Shown here one piece after another: positions 12,481-24,353 of a stretch of 64,000 bases of DNA. The stretch covers positions 2,551,489 to 2,615,488 of the forward strand of contig NW_008708358.1 of NCBI RefSeq assembly GCF_000327385.1, written 5' to 3'. The notes beneath the pieces are model-generated. The model did no database searches. It saw only the letters and a program-made list of their open reading frames with translations, and was not told where the DNA came from. The stretch's first letter is position 1; the number at the start of each line of letters is the position of its first letter. The stretch is from Lottia gigantea. Taxonomy: Eukaryota; Mollusca; Gastropoda; Lottiidae. Made by a program: the position numbers and the translations under genes.

Positions 12481-13389
12481 CCAGGATGGGAATGCTTTTT
12501 CTGAACCATTGGATTGATCCTAATCCCACGAAAGGAATTGAACTAAATAAGCAAATGAAGTCAGAGGTCCTTTCCGATTTCTCCTTTCTTCTTCGCAGCA
12601 ACAACGTACCTGGAATGCATCATATATGCATTTTTACATATATATAAAATATGTCATTTAAAGTTCTAATTTGAACAATTTCCACGATTCCTTGCATAGC
12701 ACAAGTTTGACTGTATGTGGAAAATGGTCCAGGATTAAATCAGATTCCCCACTGTTTAATATCACTGATGCTCCTTGTTATGATTTCAGCAAATTTTTCG
12801 TAAATCAAATCTCACTGGTCACTCTCAGGATTTCCGTAAAGAGACCTAAACTAAGGTCGGTTGTACGTAGGTGTTGCAGGATGGACGTATGAAAGCTTAA
12901 TAAACATACCAATTGCCGTAATCTGACGAACGTAAAAAAGCCCGCTTATTTTCGCTTGCAGAAGTTGAAAAACATGCAGACAAATGTAAGAAAGGTACCA
13001 AGTTGTAAACGGTCAAAACGTAGAAATGCCAACCTATTGATTCAAGTAGAAAAAAAAAGAAATACCGTACGACCTCGCTATCGATTTCCTCGAAGGAATT
13101 TGATAACATAAAGAACATTTATCAACATTATATTTTCATGAAAAAAAGCCCGAAGGTTTAATTAATTAGGATATTGATCGGCGACGATGGTCGATGAACT
13201 TTAAAGAGGATCATATTGACACAGTAGACAAGGGTCGTCATATAACAGATTCAAATACAGCTTTCTTCCTTTCTTCAAAACAGACATTGGAATTACTACA
13301 GACAGAGTTGTAAAAAAACATTTTTTTCTTGTTATTAGAAATGCGTTTATTATGTCCTGCTTTCTACTCCTGATTAGAATAGGCTACCG

Positions 13390-13890
13390 ATAACACTGTT
13401 ATTAACAGGAAACGATATATAGCAGGTAATGAAGAACATTTTGTCAGGTGATTTAAGCATTGTCACTCGATTCAAAATCGACATGATGTTTTATGCTTTA
13501 TTTTGCTGCTATTGGCTAGATTATATATAACAAGAAATGCCATGTAGTGAGCATTTAGAAATTTTGCAAGGTAACAGAGACTCTAAAATGTCCTACTTTT
13601 CCGCCCCTTCTTAGACTTAGATAATAAGAAACGTCATTCAGTGTACAATGAAGGAAACACTGAATAAGGTACTAGCTGACTCTTCAAAATCAAAATCGCC
13701 ATTGATTACACCAAGAAAACAATGTGTATCTATTCCCTACTTTACAGAAATGTTGATGTAGAAAAGTCGTACAGTTAGGACAATTCGCTGACCCAGACTA
13801 CGGATTATATGTAACGACATACAGTGTGAGATGAGGGAAATTTTGCTAGGAAATTTAGGTAGGGCGAACTCTTACAATCACTACCAACGA
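13390..13890 (+). repeat. Degenerate tandem repeat, about four units of 100-170 bases
   Basis: The units share aagaaacg(t)c, a cagtgtacaatgaggg-like block, aattttgc(a/t)agg and an actcttcaaaatcaaaatcg block. Units are much eroded. Single relatives occur near 29713 (tgtacaatgagggaaattt) and 36110-36250. Confidence 0.45.
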
Positions 13891-14639
13891 GTATATTTGA
13901 ATCAATCTATTCCTTACTGTGAAGTTGTAAGGTTCAGGAATTTCCTTGGCTGAGTAAAGACGAGAGATTATAAGAAAAGACGGGATTAGAAGAAAGACAT
14001 TCAATACCACTCAAACAATCATCCATCAAATACACGCCGCCATCTTGATTCCACTTAATACAGATCACTGTCTCGCAGAAATAGACTTCCGGTTAAACAA
14101 TCTACCACTTCATATGATTGGTTGTTGTTCTATAGCGGAAGTTTAGATATCTAACTATGTTCCGGTTAAACATACAGAGCTTTGGTGTGATTGGTTAAAA
14201 TCACGATAACAAATAGAAAGTTTTTCTTGGTTGTTGATTCATTGGCTTCCAACAGGAACTGAGATGTTTCTACTTCCGGTATACTACATGTTGTTCGTCC
14301 TCTTTATTTTCTTAAGCATTTGAGCCCGAGTGCACATACTAGCACTTGCTATTTAGGTGATCCGACAGAGACATTTGACTTAGCTCCTAGATCTAGGCTC
14401 ATCGCTGGTGGGTATGCCTTGTGCTGTGACACAAAATGTATGCAACTAGACCGCTATACGGTTCCTGTCACAGAAGCCCATCAAATTTGTTTTTCCAACT
14501 ATGAGCGTTACACTTGGCATTGCAAATCTACTTTACATTCATGGCTTAATATAATATATTATATTATAATATTATTTCAATATTATTGAAACTATGCTAT
14601 CAAATCCATCATAAGAGGTTTTTAAGAATTGACAGTCTT

Positions 14640-14800
14640 CTGCCGGACGTCCCCATTGAGCACTGGCTTTACTGATTCAGAAGGAGATTATTGGTTGAAT
14701 CCATATTAGAAATTTTCAGAGAGTGCACAACTTTTCTTTTTTGGCCTAGGACGTCCCTTTAAGCACTGGCTTTAGTGCTAGCTAGGTATAATAAATGTGA
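14640..14800 (+). repeat. Two-copy repeat with gagcactggcttta core
   Basis: Two units 115 bases apart share ggacgtcccc(a/t)ttgagc or ggacgtccctttaagc followed by actggctttact or actggctttagt. A lone aagcactggcttcag occurs near 15302. Confidence 0.5.
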
Positions 14801-15529
14801 ATGCAGTCTATATATTATGATATTATATGGTAATAATATTGAATATGAGATTTGATGTGGCGAGACGTAGAATCATTGTTTAATCGCAACTCAATATTCT
14901 CTTCCAATTCACTTCTTTTTACACTCTTTCTCTCATCAATATTCAATCTTCAGCTCTTCGTGGCAATGTCCGATTGTACAATGGGCCAGGAGGAACATCC
15001 CCCCCCTGAGAATAGTGGCCCTTCTTCTTTAAAATTTCACACATCTAAAAGATCCACCAAATTCAGTAGAATTAATGTATTGGGTTAATTTCAGTTTTAA
15101 TGGTTCTTTCGAAGGACAATCGTCTGGTGTGATGACAAAATTTTCAGAACTAGTTTCGAAATAGGAATGAAGACCCATTGGAAATATGGCCAGGCTAAGG
15201 GATTTACTTGAGAACGTGAATGATCAGAGATGTAAATGTACTGACATGAAGACAATGTAATCGTCTGAGATATATTTAACTATTTATACTTATAACTGAC
15301 AAGCACTGGCTTCAGACTGGGTTCGAATAGTCTGAACTTCAGGCGATGATTGTGTTCCACCACGATGAGGACATAAGTTTATTGTATTACAATGTTCTAA
15401 CATTATGTTAGCATGACATAACTCTGTGGATCATTTGGGAGATTACATTGGAAGGTTGTAGCAGTTTCCGTAAAGCTGAATTGGTTACAGAGCGATTGCG
15501 ACTGCATTGAAAGAGAAATTATTTTTATA

Positions 15530-15810
15530 TCAAATTTGCACAATATTTTATGAGCCAAACAAAACCTCATTGTCAAGGCACCCTGACCTCGTATCACGGA
15601 ATGCAGCAATTTGAATGGATTGCACGCCAGCGAATACAGCCAACCAGAGCCACTCACAGCAGACTCTCTTAGTCTCTTTCGGGGGTTCTGATTGGTTGTA
15701 TACGTCAGTGTACAGTCCAATAAAATTGCCAGAGTTACAATATAAGAGCCCAATGAAGTCAAGTTATTAGTTGTTCTAAAAAGCTTTGACATTGTGAAAT
15801 ATGGTGCTCT
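15530..15810. mobile_element. Foldback MITE, copy 2
   Basis: It has the same inverted blocks as copy 1: tatcacggaatgcagcaat, ggattgcacgccagcgaat, acagccaaccagagcc, returning as ttctgattggttgtatacg and acagtccaataaaattg. A 145-codon frame across it on the minus strand comes from the palindrome and is not a gene. Confidence 0.72.
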
Positions 15811-16053
15811 TGTTGATTTGCTCATCACATCATAATTCAAAGACTTTCAGGAATTTCCATACCGTTACTTCCCTATAACTCTAATGATTTTAACACACTG
15901 GCTCTCTCGTGATTTATAACAACTCCAAGATATTGACAAGTGAAATTTGATTGTGTTTTAGTATCAATAAATAATAACGAGGAAATCCTGCTACAACCAC
16001 TCAATCATATTCATACATCCGGGTTTCTGACTGACTACATCTCATCTCATGCT

Positions 16054-16090
16054 GCCGACACGTGTTTCAGATACACAATTATCTTCATTG
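16054..16090 (-). ncRNA. Hammerhead-ribozyme-like core, copy 1 (degenerate)
   Basis: On the minus strand it reads CAATGA, then AGAT-loop-ATCT, then GAAACACGTGTCGGC. This fits the hammerhead order CUGAUGA, stem II, GAAA, short stem III, GUC. The CUGAUGA box is degraded, so activity is doubtful. Such minimal type I motifs are known from Penelope-like elements and retrozymes. Confidence 0.4.
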
Positions 16091-16214
16091 AAATGTCGGT
16101 TAATATTGAAAGTGCCGAAGAACCGAACCGCAAAAATAAAAGCCGAATTCAGGCAGTTTGGTTATACATTGGAAGTAGCAAATGGACATATGAGGAAGTA
16201 TTTACATCATAGCT

Positions 16215-16491
16215 CAGGAAGTATTTGTTTCACGGAAGTTCTATCACGGAAGTTGATAACTGTAGCTTTTTTTATATGTGATTGTAACCCAGCGAATACA
16301 AGCAATCAGAGCCCTCGACAGGAAGATTGTGAAAATATGGCTATCGTTTACAGTCTTTTGTTGAGAGCTCTGATTGGTTGTATTTCCCAGCTTACCATCC
16401 AATACAATCACAACCTTCAATCTATACAAGAAAAGAACCTAATGTCAAGGTGTGAGACTGAGTTCGTAATACCTTAGCATTGTGAAGATGG
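16215..16491. mobile_element. Foldback MITE, copy 3
   Basis: The arms carry cagcgaatacaagcaatcag, then gctctgattggttgtatttc, ending aatgtcaaggtgtgagac and gcattgtgaagatg like copy 1. It lies 400 bases from copy 2, in the same orientation and strongly diverged from it. Confidence 0.7.
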
Positions 16492-17184
16492 GATAAAGTA
16501 AGTAACTGACTCAGAATAGTGGAGATTCTAAACATCTATTTGGTGTCTTGTAAACCAATCGATAAGTTATATAATGAGAGCATACAAAATGGCCATTGAC
16601 CACACATTCTAGAGTAAAGAAAAGATGTATAGTGGCCGTATTGTTTGTCCGTCTACTCTCTACAAGTTCAACAAATAAACCTGATTAAAGAGACTTTATA
16701 ACTATTGAATTTATTCTTGCAAATTAATAGTCTCGGTCTTCCGGATCGTAAAGGACCACTGACATAAGCTGAAACCCACTGACTGCAATACCACGAGAGT
16801 GCTTCGTATCGATGCATCCGTTCAGACGGACAAAGAGGACGGAGCAGAAGAAAATAAGTCATTTAGTACAACTTGCATATCAGCGTCTCCAAACCTTCTG
16901 TCTGCTGGCCCCACAGGTCAGTATTAATGCCTGATGACAGAGACTACAATCTAATAACTTCCAGTCTGTGATTATAAGTGTGATAATGATGTCTGGATAA
17001 TAGAATAGAGTGAGAGGAGTGACCGCTGTCCGTAATTATCATTACAACTGACCTTTTGGAATCAGAATTATTGGTCCAATTACCACATGTTCATCAGCAA
17101 GTATTACCTAATCACTTCGCCCACCGACTTTCGTCCGCCGTAATTAATGGGCGTTACATTTGTGTTTGTCCAAGTACGATCTAT

Positions 17185-17375
17185 ACCATAATGATGACAC
17201 TGTAAATTGTTGAAACGTCGTAATTAGTGGGCGTTGTTTTTATGCGTACTTAAGTACTATGTATACCATGATGATGGCAGTGTATATTGTTGAAACGTTG
17301 CGTACAATGAAGTAGAATCCCATATTAGCTCATGTAGACAGAATAAATTGCAGAAACGTTGTGTACAATGATGAC
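17185..17375 (+). repeat. gttgaaacgttgtg repeat, three units
   Basis: Three units of about 65-75 bases repeat gatgatg(a/g)ca(c/g)tgta(a/t)a, ttgttgaaacgt(c/t)g and a gtacaatga tail. The first two also share ttagtgggcgtt. Confidence 0.65.
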
Positions 17376-18789
17376 AATGTGCAAGATAAAAGATCGAAAA
17401 CTACCACAAGTTTGTTTTTCGTTATATTAATCAAATAAACCGTCAGTCTGAACAAACATTTTGATGAAGCAGGCTTAGGTTTTGAATGAATAACAAGTGA
17501 TATGTTGTAGTATGGCTCTCTGCAGCTAAATGCCTCCATGATAGCATTTTGGAAGCCTGTCTTTCAGCCTTGATAGACATGTCCGAACGGCTTATGAAGT
17601 GAGTGTTAATATTTCTAGATTGAAAAGCGAATTGTAACCTCTTGTTTGATATTTTACACCATTTAAATGACATGCCACATAGTATCTCATTGACTTATTG
17701 AATACACAGTTGCCACACGGCAGAACGTAAAACTCAATGTCATTTCCAAAGTTCATAAGACATTTGTCTTGATATCTCTGTAATCAACTTCAATTCAAGT
17801 TTCTCCACCGGAAGCAGATTTCTTGGTGCTGTATGAAATCTAGGTCAATCACAATGCACATTTCAGGATCGATATCTCTTGAAGAATAATGTGTTTCAGT
17901 TTTTATCTTCTTCATATATTTCTTTCCGGTAATGGCCATTACGACGGAGAATATTATGTCGATCATTCTTTCTAGGTATCTTATTTTATCGGGGTATTTA
18001 TCACATATTTTATAAATGTACTAAGTTTTATATGATATAGAAGTAAGAAATTCAATGTTTCTTAGTTGATATTTTGAAAAATTTTTGTACGTTCTTTTGG
18101 GAATTATGGAAATGCGAAAAACACATATCTTGGTGAAAATAAAAAAAAACTCAGCACAAAAAGTTTTTTCTTGCAATATCTAAATGTGAACCTCCCAGTA
18201 CAGAGGTGTTACCTTAGCTGTATTACGGGGATCCTTTCTCGATGGTTCTCTTCGGATGAAAAAAATCACAAAATCGATAAAAGGTTGAGTTTTTGTCTTA
18301 TTCGTTGGAACTCCGCGCCTCTGTCCCTTAGGGCTTAAAAAAAGATTAGATGAGTACTTCAATTTAGGGATAAATGACACATCTCAAAACCTGTTCTCAT
18401 TTCGTTCATTGCATACTGCATGGCGTTGTCCGTCGTTCCAATTTGGTGCAAAACTCCATTCATTTAATTCAAAAATCTGAAATATTGCGCACGTGACAAT
18501 AATTGAATTATTATTATTACTTTTAGAATAATTGGGTCATATAATTTGAAATTATAATGAATAATTGAATTAATAAAAACACCCGATACATTGACATCAG
18601 ACGATCAGACGACCAGACGACCAGACGACATATGCTATGATAAGCATTTATTCGAGACTTGCTGATTCAACTGATATCCTTCAAACAACCATTCATTTAT
18701 TTACAATGTTAACATCCTGATCCAGGCTTACGAAGATTCTTTCTACCAGCTGGCTAGTCCTTGGAATTGATCTTTCCCGGATTATTCTT

Positions 18790-20060
18790 ACCATTTACGG
18801 CTAGGTCGACTGCAATCATGAGGAAATATGACTTATTCATTTCTTATTTACAGCAGGGTCACCTGGAATAATGAGGAAATATGACTTATTTAGTTACCAA
18901 TTTACAGCTGGGTCAACTGGAATAATGAGGAAAGATGACTTATTTAGTTACCAATTTACAGCTGGGTCAACTGGAATAATGAGGAAAGATGACTTATTTA
19001 GTTACCAATTTACAGCAAGGTCAACTGGAATAATGAGGAAAGATGACTTATTTAGTTACCAATTTACAGCTGGGTCAACTGAAATAATGAGGAAAGATGA
19101 CTTATTTAGTTACCAATTTACAGCTGGGTCAACTGGAATAATGAGGAAAGATAACTTATTTAGTTACCAATTTACAGCTGGGTCAACTGGAATAATGAGG
19201 AAAGATGACTTATTTAGTTACCAATTTACAGCTGGGTCAACTGAAATAATGAGGAAAGATGACTTATTTAGTTACCAATTTACAGCTGGGTCAACTGGAA
19301 TCATGAGGAAAGATGACTTATTTAGTTACCAATTTACAGCTGGGTCAACTGGAATAATGAGGAAAGATGACTTATTTAGTTACCAATTTACAGCAAGGTC
19401 AACTGGAATAATGAGGAAAGATGACTTATTTAGTTACCAATTTACAGCTAGGTCAACTGGAATAATGAGGAAAGATGACTTATTTAGTTACCAATTTACA
19501 GCTGGGTCACCTGGAATAATGAGGAAAGATGACTTATTTAGTTACCAATTTACAGCTGGGTCAACTGGAATAATGAGGAAAGATGACTTATTTAGTTACC
19601 AATTTACAGCTGGGTCAACTGAAATAATGAGGAAAGATGACTTATTTAGTTACCAATTTACAGCTGGGTCAACTGGAATAATGAGGAAAGATGACTTATT
19701 TAGTTACCAATTTACAGCTGGGTCAACTGGAATAATGAGGAAAGATGACTTATTTAGTTACCAATTTACAGCTGGGTCAACTGGAATAATGAGGAAAGAT
19801 GACTTATTTAGTTACCAATTTACAGCTGGGTCAACTGGAATAATGAGGAAAGATGACTTATTTAGTTACCAATTTACAGCTGGGTCAACTGGAATAATGA
19901 GGAAAGATGACTTATTTAGTTACCAATTTACAGCTGGGTCGACTGGAATAACTAAGACTTATCCAGTTCCCATTTACTGCAGAGACAGGAGGAATTATGA
20001 GGAAAGATGACTTATCATTTCCTATACAGTAGGGCCTTCTGGAAATAATATGACTTATTC
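18790..20060 (+). repeat. 54-bp satellite, about 23 units, 20 of them nearly identical
   Basis: The unit starts atgaggaaagatgacttatt and continues tagttaccaatttacagctg, ggtcaactggaata. Because 54 is a multiple of three it leaves one frame open for 379 codons (MRKDDLFSYQFTAGSTGI repeated). Units in the core differ by 0-2 bases, and those at the edges are eroded. There is no splice or start context that would make it an exon, and the frame ends in eroded units. I call it a satellite and not a gene. Confidence 0.93.
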
Positions 20061-20091
20061 AAAGAATTTCGCAGGAACCCACCACCTTCAT

Positions 20092-20254
20092 CAGTTGTGG
20101 AGCCCCGTGCCCCCCCGTGCCCGCCCCCCTCTGAGCCCCGAGCAAGTTTTGCGGGCAAAAATCTCATGACTAGGTTAGAATTTCGGGCAGATATTTGGCC
20201 CCCCCCCCCCCCCCCTCCCCCTCCCTTCTCGGACGTAAACCTGACCTCCATTTG
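20092..20254. mobile_element. hAT-type MITE relative, degenerate copy
   Basis: The left end cagttgtggagcc resembles the TIR cagtggcggagcc of the intact copy at 28217. Internal blocks (gcgggcaaaaatctcatgac, taggttagaattt, C run, cggacgtaaacctg) match that family. The right end is eroded and no target duplication is seen. It abuts the 54-bp satellite. Confidence 0.6.
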
Positions 20255-22582
20255 TTCGGCGTAATCATGCACATGGCATCAAATACTAATGCTGAAACCA
20301 ACTGTGATACAGACCGTCCGACGAAAATAATCAAACCCATTTGATACAATCAAAAGGATAATGTCATTGGCGAAGACAGAAGACCTTGTAAAATTGAGAT
20401 GTTAATAATATTTGTGTTTATACTGTGTTATTGATACATGTATTATTGATTAACTGACTCTACTGTACCGTTTAATTATCACTTAATCTTTCTGTCCTAA
20501 CCAGCTTGTTGGGGTCATATAGGTCACAAATAGATTGTCTTTTCGGAACGGGATGTAGCACTGTCCTTGAGAGCGACGGAATCTTTACTTGATGTCATTT
20601 ACTAAATAACGTCGAACAAATGGTGGTCGTAGGTTCTAATCTCTGTCGGCTGGTGAAAATCAGGCTTCCTTAAAAAATGCCATGTTCACTAAAACCATGT
20701 TTTGGAAATTGTTTTTAACCGAGAAAGACCATTGGAATCTACAAACCAATGGCCAATGTAATCGAGTGGTAAATTCGGTAACTTCATGGTAACTTTGATT
20801 TACCTTGCGCATTTATCAACCTAATACTGCTTCTTTAAGTTGATTGAAACTAATTGATAAATGTTACATTTAGATTATTGATTTTTATTGTTACTTTTAC
20901 CTTATCGCTTAAGTTTATCTACGTATTCTGTTTTGTTTCATTCCAATAGTTTAATGGGTATATTTTGTTATGGAGAAAGTGAACTGCTGGCACATATTAG
21001 AGTTTACTCAGTCTTGTCATTTTTCTTTCATTATGATAACTATATTTGGGACTTTTGAGATATAAACGTAAACATTAATGATTTCATATCTGGTAGAACT
21101 CTATTTCAGCTATCCGTAACGCTTTCAGAATTACGACGTTTGGTTCGTCTAAAATTAAAGCAGCCATATTGGTACAAGTGGATTTGTTTTCTGTTTACCT
21201 TGTTTCATTATTACCACGACCCGTCTTTCAGAGAACTGTAGCGAAGAGTGGCGAGAAACATTCAAGGGGCATAATTTTCTAGGATACTGTAAAACACTGG
21301 AATACACCACACCACAGTGTAAACTGTCGTTGAGTGTATTTAATGATACCACCACCAGTGTTTGTATGAAAACATCCATGGAATATAATATGGTGTAAAC
21401 TGTTATTAGCTTGTTTATCAACTGACTGATATTATAATGGCCGAAGTAGAAATTAATTGATAGGTTTAACTTGTCAGCTATTATTGGGATATAGTCAACA
21501 AAATGGTTTATCGAGTACAATATCGTGTGGGAACAGGGGGATGGGGAGGGGGGACGTAGGTGATTATCAGGAAACACATGTATTGGATACACAATCCTCA
21601 TCAATAAGATGGGCGGATATCTTGGGGTAGACTAGGTTTTACGAACGTACTTCTTCGACAACTACTCTAAATAATACTATATGCTTGCTTTCCACAAAGT
21701 CGCCTTGACATGAAATGAAATGGCGTTATAATTTCTGCACCTGATTAGTTTAATAAATTATGACGGCGATTTAAAACAAGGTAAAGCTAAGACGCAGTTG
21801 CACGATTGGATCAATGGTAAGATATTATAAAGATTTAAAATACCGCTGTACTAAAAACACCAGTTCATTAATCATTTCAGTCAGCCTGGAATTTTAAGTA
21901 GACAAATTCTTTCAATCAAACAATCGCAAGGTTTAGTGGTTTATATCAGTACTTAAAGGGAAATGCAAGTAAAATAACATAATTCGTTTGTCGTGTAACG
22001 CCATAAATGGTCTACCATAACTACCAAATAGAAAAGCTGGGTAACACTTCGGTATTTCTGTGGCTGTCCTAAAGGGGTGTTAGGCAGGATTGTTGACGGC
22101 TAGGAGATTAGGTGCCATGGTTTCGAATCGTCTTCAAAAACGTACAAAAATCTAATGTCATGGCCACTTCTTCCAATAGTTTGTCTGATAACACCTAACA
22201 ACTAAATTTATGCTTATTCTTAATGGTTCCTTGAAAAAAGAACATGATAATTGGTATTGTCTAATCGTCTTAGAATGGTTGAAAGTCTGATAAATATTGG
22301 GTTGGGTTCAGATATTGGCCCGCATCCATAAAAACTAATTCTAATGTATGGTAATTTGGAAATTGATCAGTTAGATTGCCTCCGCCCTTACATTTATCAT
22401 CCTGGGCGAATCATACTGATTAAATTCACTGGTTGGAACATTACAAGTTCTAGCATAAGTAAGATCGGGGTCACTGCTATGGTGTAAATCGATGCTAACA
22501 ATATTTCAAATACACATGGTTCAGAAATAAAAACAAAACGAACGATCAGAACTGTAAAACGAAACCGAAATCAAAATATTTG

Positions 22583-22705
22583 GTAATACACATTGGTTGC
22601 AGCAAATTAAATTTTCATATAATAAATAAGTATATCAAACATAAAATATTTCATAACGAAAAGTGGTATCAGGTGTCTAGAAGAATAAGCACACCCCCTT
22701 TACAA
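22583..22705 (+). repeat. Dispersed repeat with gaggaagtatatca core, copy 2
   Basis: It shares ttggttgcagcaaattaa and tggtatcaggtgtctagaag with the copy at 410. The core between them has lost part of its sequence. The 95-codon open frame across it is a by-product of the repeat and has no family pattern. Confidence 0.65.
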
Positions 22706-23679
22706 TCTCTATTTAGAAGGCAGTCAGAGGTTTCGGACTATTTCAATGACCTTGAAATCGCAGCACACCAGTCTGGACGACGTCCGACAATAACTCTAGT
22801 TGTAATAGTTTATAATGGAATAATCAATGATGTACCAACCATTCTACCTAGACATTTATCATATTAACTGTATTGCATTGATTCCTCTATAATTACTGGT
22901 TAATAGAGTCTTCATTGAGTAGTAGCTCCAAATAACCAGTTCTATTACCCAAGTTCTAGCCGTATGCTACATCTACACACCAAAATACTACTTAAATTGT
23001 TAATTAGTAGAGTGGGGTGTTTAAAAGGGTCCAGTCGTTTGGAATGTCTGCATACATACAACCAAGATACTAAGAATCAATATTTGTTTATATAGCTTGT
23101 CTGTAGAGGTCCTAGAATTGAAATGATAAGTTATGTGGACTGGCAGACATGGTTGACCAGTGCAGTCAGAAACCCTTAATTCTACAAGTCAACAATTGTA
23201 TTGGACTGAAATCATTCAAAATTCTATCTATAAATAATAATGAAACGAAATACTGAAACAACAGAATTTTTTAATTCTATTGATCAATTCAATTCCCAAA
23301 AAACAATTGTTGACAGAAATGAGAAACTGATTACATGTTACTGGTTTTGATTATGTTTTAAATATCATTCATTTCAGACCAGTTCATTATCTTCATCACA
23401 AACTGAGCAACCTTTCAATTTAGTGCAGTTTATTCAAATATACTCGTTACAATCACGTTAAACGACACATCTGTGCTTATTTTACTGCAGGTCATGCAGT
23501 CCTTGATCTGATAGATAAATATATGTATTCATGTACTAAGAAATTTTTACCCGATAACACCAAGTTCTTACTAACCAATCATAAAACAATACTTTATGCA
23601 ATGCTATGGCTATAGTATGTGCTGCTTTCTACTGTAAACCACTAAAGTTCCTTATAAAAAGTTTTCTTTCTATTTTCAG

Positions 23680-23870
23680 ATAAAATAAATGTAGAAGAAA
23701 CAGAGAAGTCGTTGGGTACTATAGTTAGTTTAGTGAGTAATTGGGAATGCGTCCCTACCGTCCTGGACAGTTTACCTGGCTACACCTGTAATATTCTGCA
23801 TATTTTGGACCAAACAGAAAGCGCGGCTATAGAACGGTTGATTACTGAGTTGTTTAATCAAATAGTACAG
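23680..23870 (+). CDS. ARM-like gene, second coding exon (helical N-terminal region)
   Basis: A strong acceptor (pyrimidine tract ending tattttcag) and a gtaaga donor bound a 191-base open segment of 63 full codons. It enters in phase 1 (AT completes a split codon) and leaves in phase 0 after Gln. The product starts KINVEETEKSLGTIVSLV and continues through WECVPTVLDSLPGY and an Ala/Glu/Leu-rich helix ending ELFNQIVQ. The amphipathic helical pattern fits the start of an alpha-solenoid. No in-frame Met serves as a start, so the exon is internal. The next exon continues directly in phase 0. It is flanked by long introns whose 60-bp satellites lie in opposite orientations. I do not recognise the family. 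Confidence 0.8.
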
Positions 23871-23969
23871 GTAAGACAGGTGTTTCTTGGTTGTCGTGGT
23901 GCAGAAATGTAGGACGTAAAACTCCATTCATTTCATTTCATTTCTTGGTTGTCCTGAGGGAGGGAGGGG

Positions 23970-24216
23970 CCATCTTCTCAATGTCAAACTATTACGAATT
24001 TCGTCTCATACTTTGACTGCAAAAGCCACTTTTCTTGCATCATTGAAGTTTGTAAATACATTAATTTGGTTGGATTGTTCGTTAGCGAATACAGCCAATC
24101 AGGGGCCTCGACAGATAGTCTGTAAACAATAAGTGATAATGCTTACAATCTGACTATCAAGGGAGAGGATTGACTGTATTTGCTGGCGTACAATCCAATC
24201 AAATGTTCGTCTGAAA
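23970..24216. mobile_element. Foldback MITE, copy 4
   Basis: It starts catcttctcaatgtcaaact, then ctttgactgcaaaagccact, ggttggattgttcgttagcg, aatacagccaatcagg. It returns as attgactgtatttgctggcg and tacaatccaatcaaatg. It sits 100 bases after exon 23680-23870. Confidence 0.72.
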
Positions 24217-24310
24217 TGCCAAATACCAACAAGCGCTTATTGATTGATTAAGTCAAAACTTGGCTGTTATGGAATCGTGTCATTCTAATTCTGATTGATA
24301 AGAGCTCATC

Positions 24311-24353
24311 TGGTGATGCCGACACGTGTTTCGGATTTAAGATCCTCATCAAT
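24311..24353 (-). ncRNA. Hammerhead-ribozyme-like core, copy 2
   Basis: On the minus strand it reads TTGATGA, GGAT-cttaa-ATCC (stem II), GAAAC, ACGTGTC, GGCATCACC. All core boxes except the first C of CUGAUGA are present. Stem III is tiny and self-complementary, as in the dimer-active type I forms. I could not find a convincing stem I partner upstream. No reverse-transcriptase motif lies nearby. Confidence 0.48.

Larger units (their letters stand above)
4871..23679. other. Long repeat-filled interval (intron 1 of the ARM-like gene if exon 4828-4870 is right)
   Basis: This 18.8 kb tract has no recognisable protein-coding gene. It is built largely of satellites and small elements described separately. 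Stretches without named repeats (for example 9.0-10.0, 11.0-12.3, 17.7-18.8, 20.3-22.5 kb) hold only short open frames on both strands with no motif. CpG content is ordinary. The interval ends with the pyrimidine tract before exon 23680. Confidence 0.5.

Noticed and set aside
15403-15840. A 145-codon minus-strand frame
   Set aside because: It spans foldback MITE copy 2 and shows no family pattern. The palindromic element explains the openness.
18871-20010. A 379-codon open frame as a repeat-protein gene
   Set aside because: It is wholly made of 54-base satellite units and survives because 54 is a multiple of three. There is no promoter, splice or terminal context, and it ends in eroded units.
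22081-22145. tRNA gene suggested by ggtttcgaatcg (B-box-like)
   Set aside because: No matching A box at proper spacing and no cloverleaf pairing could be drawn.
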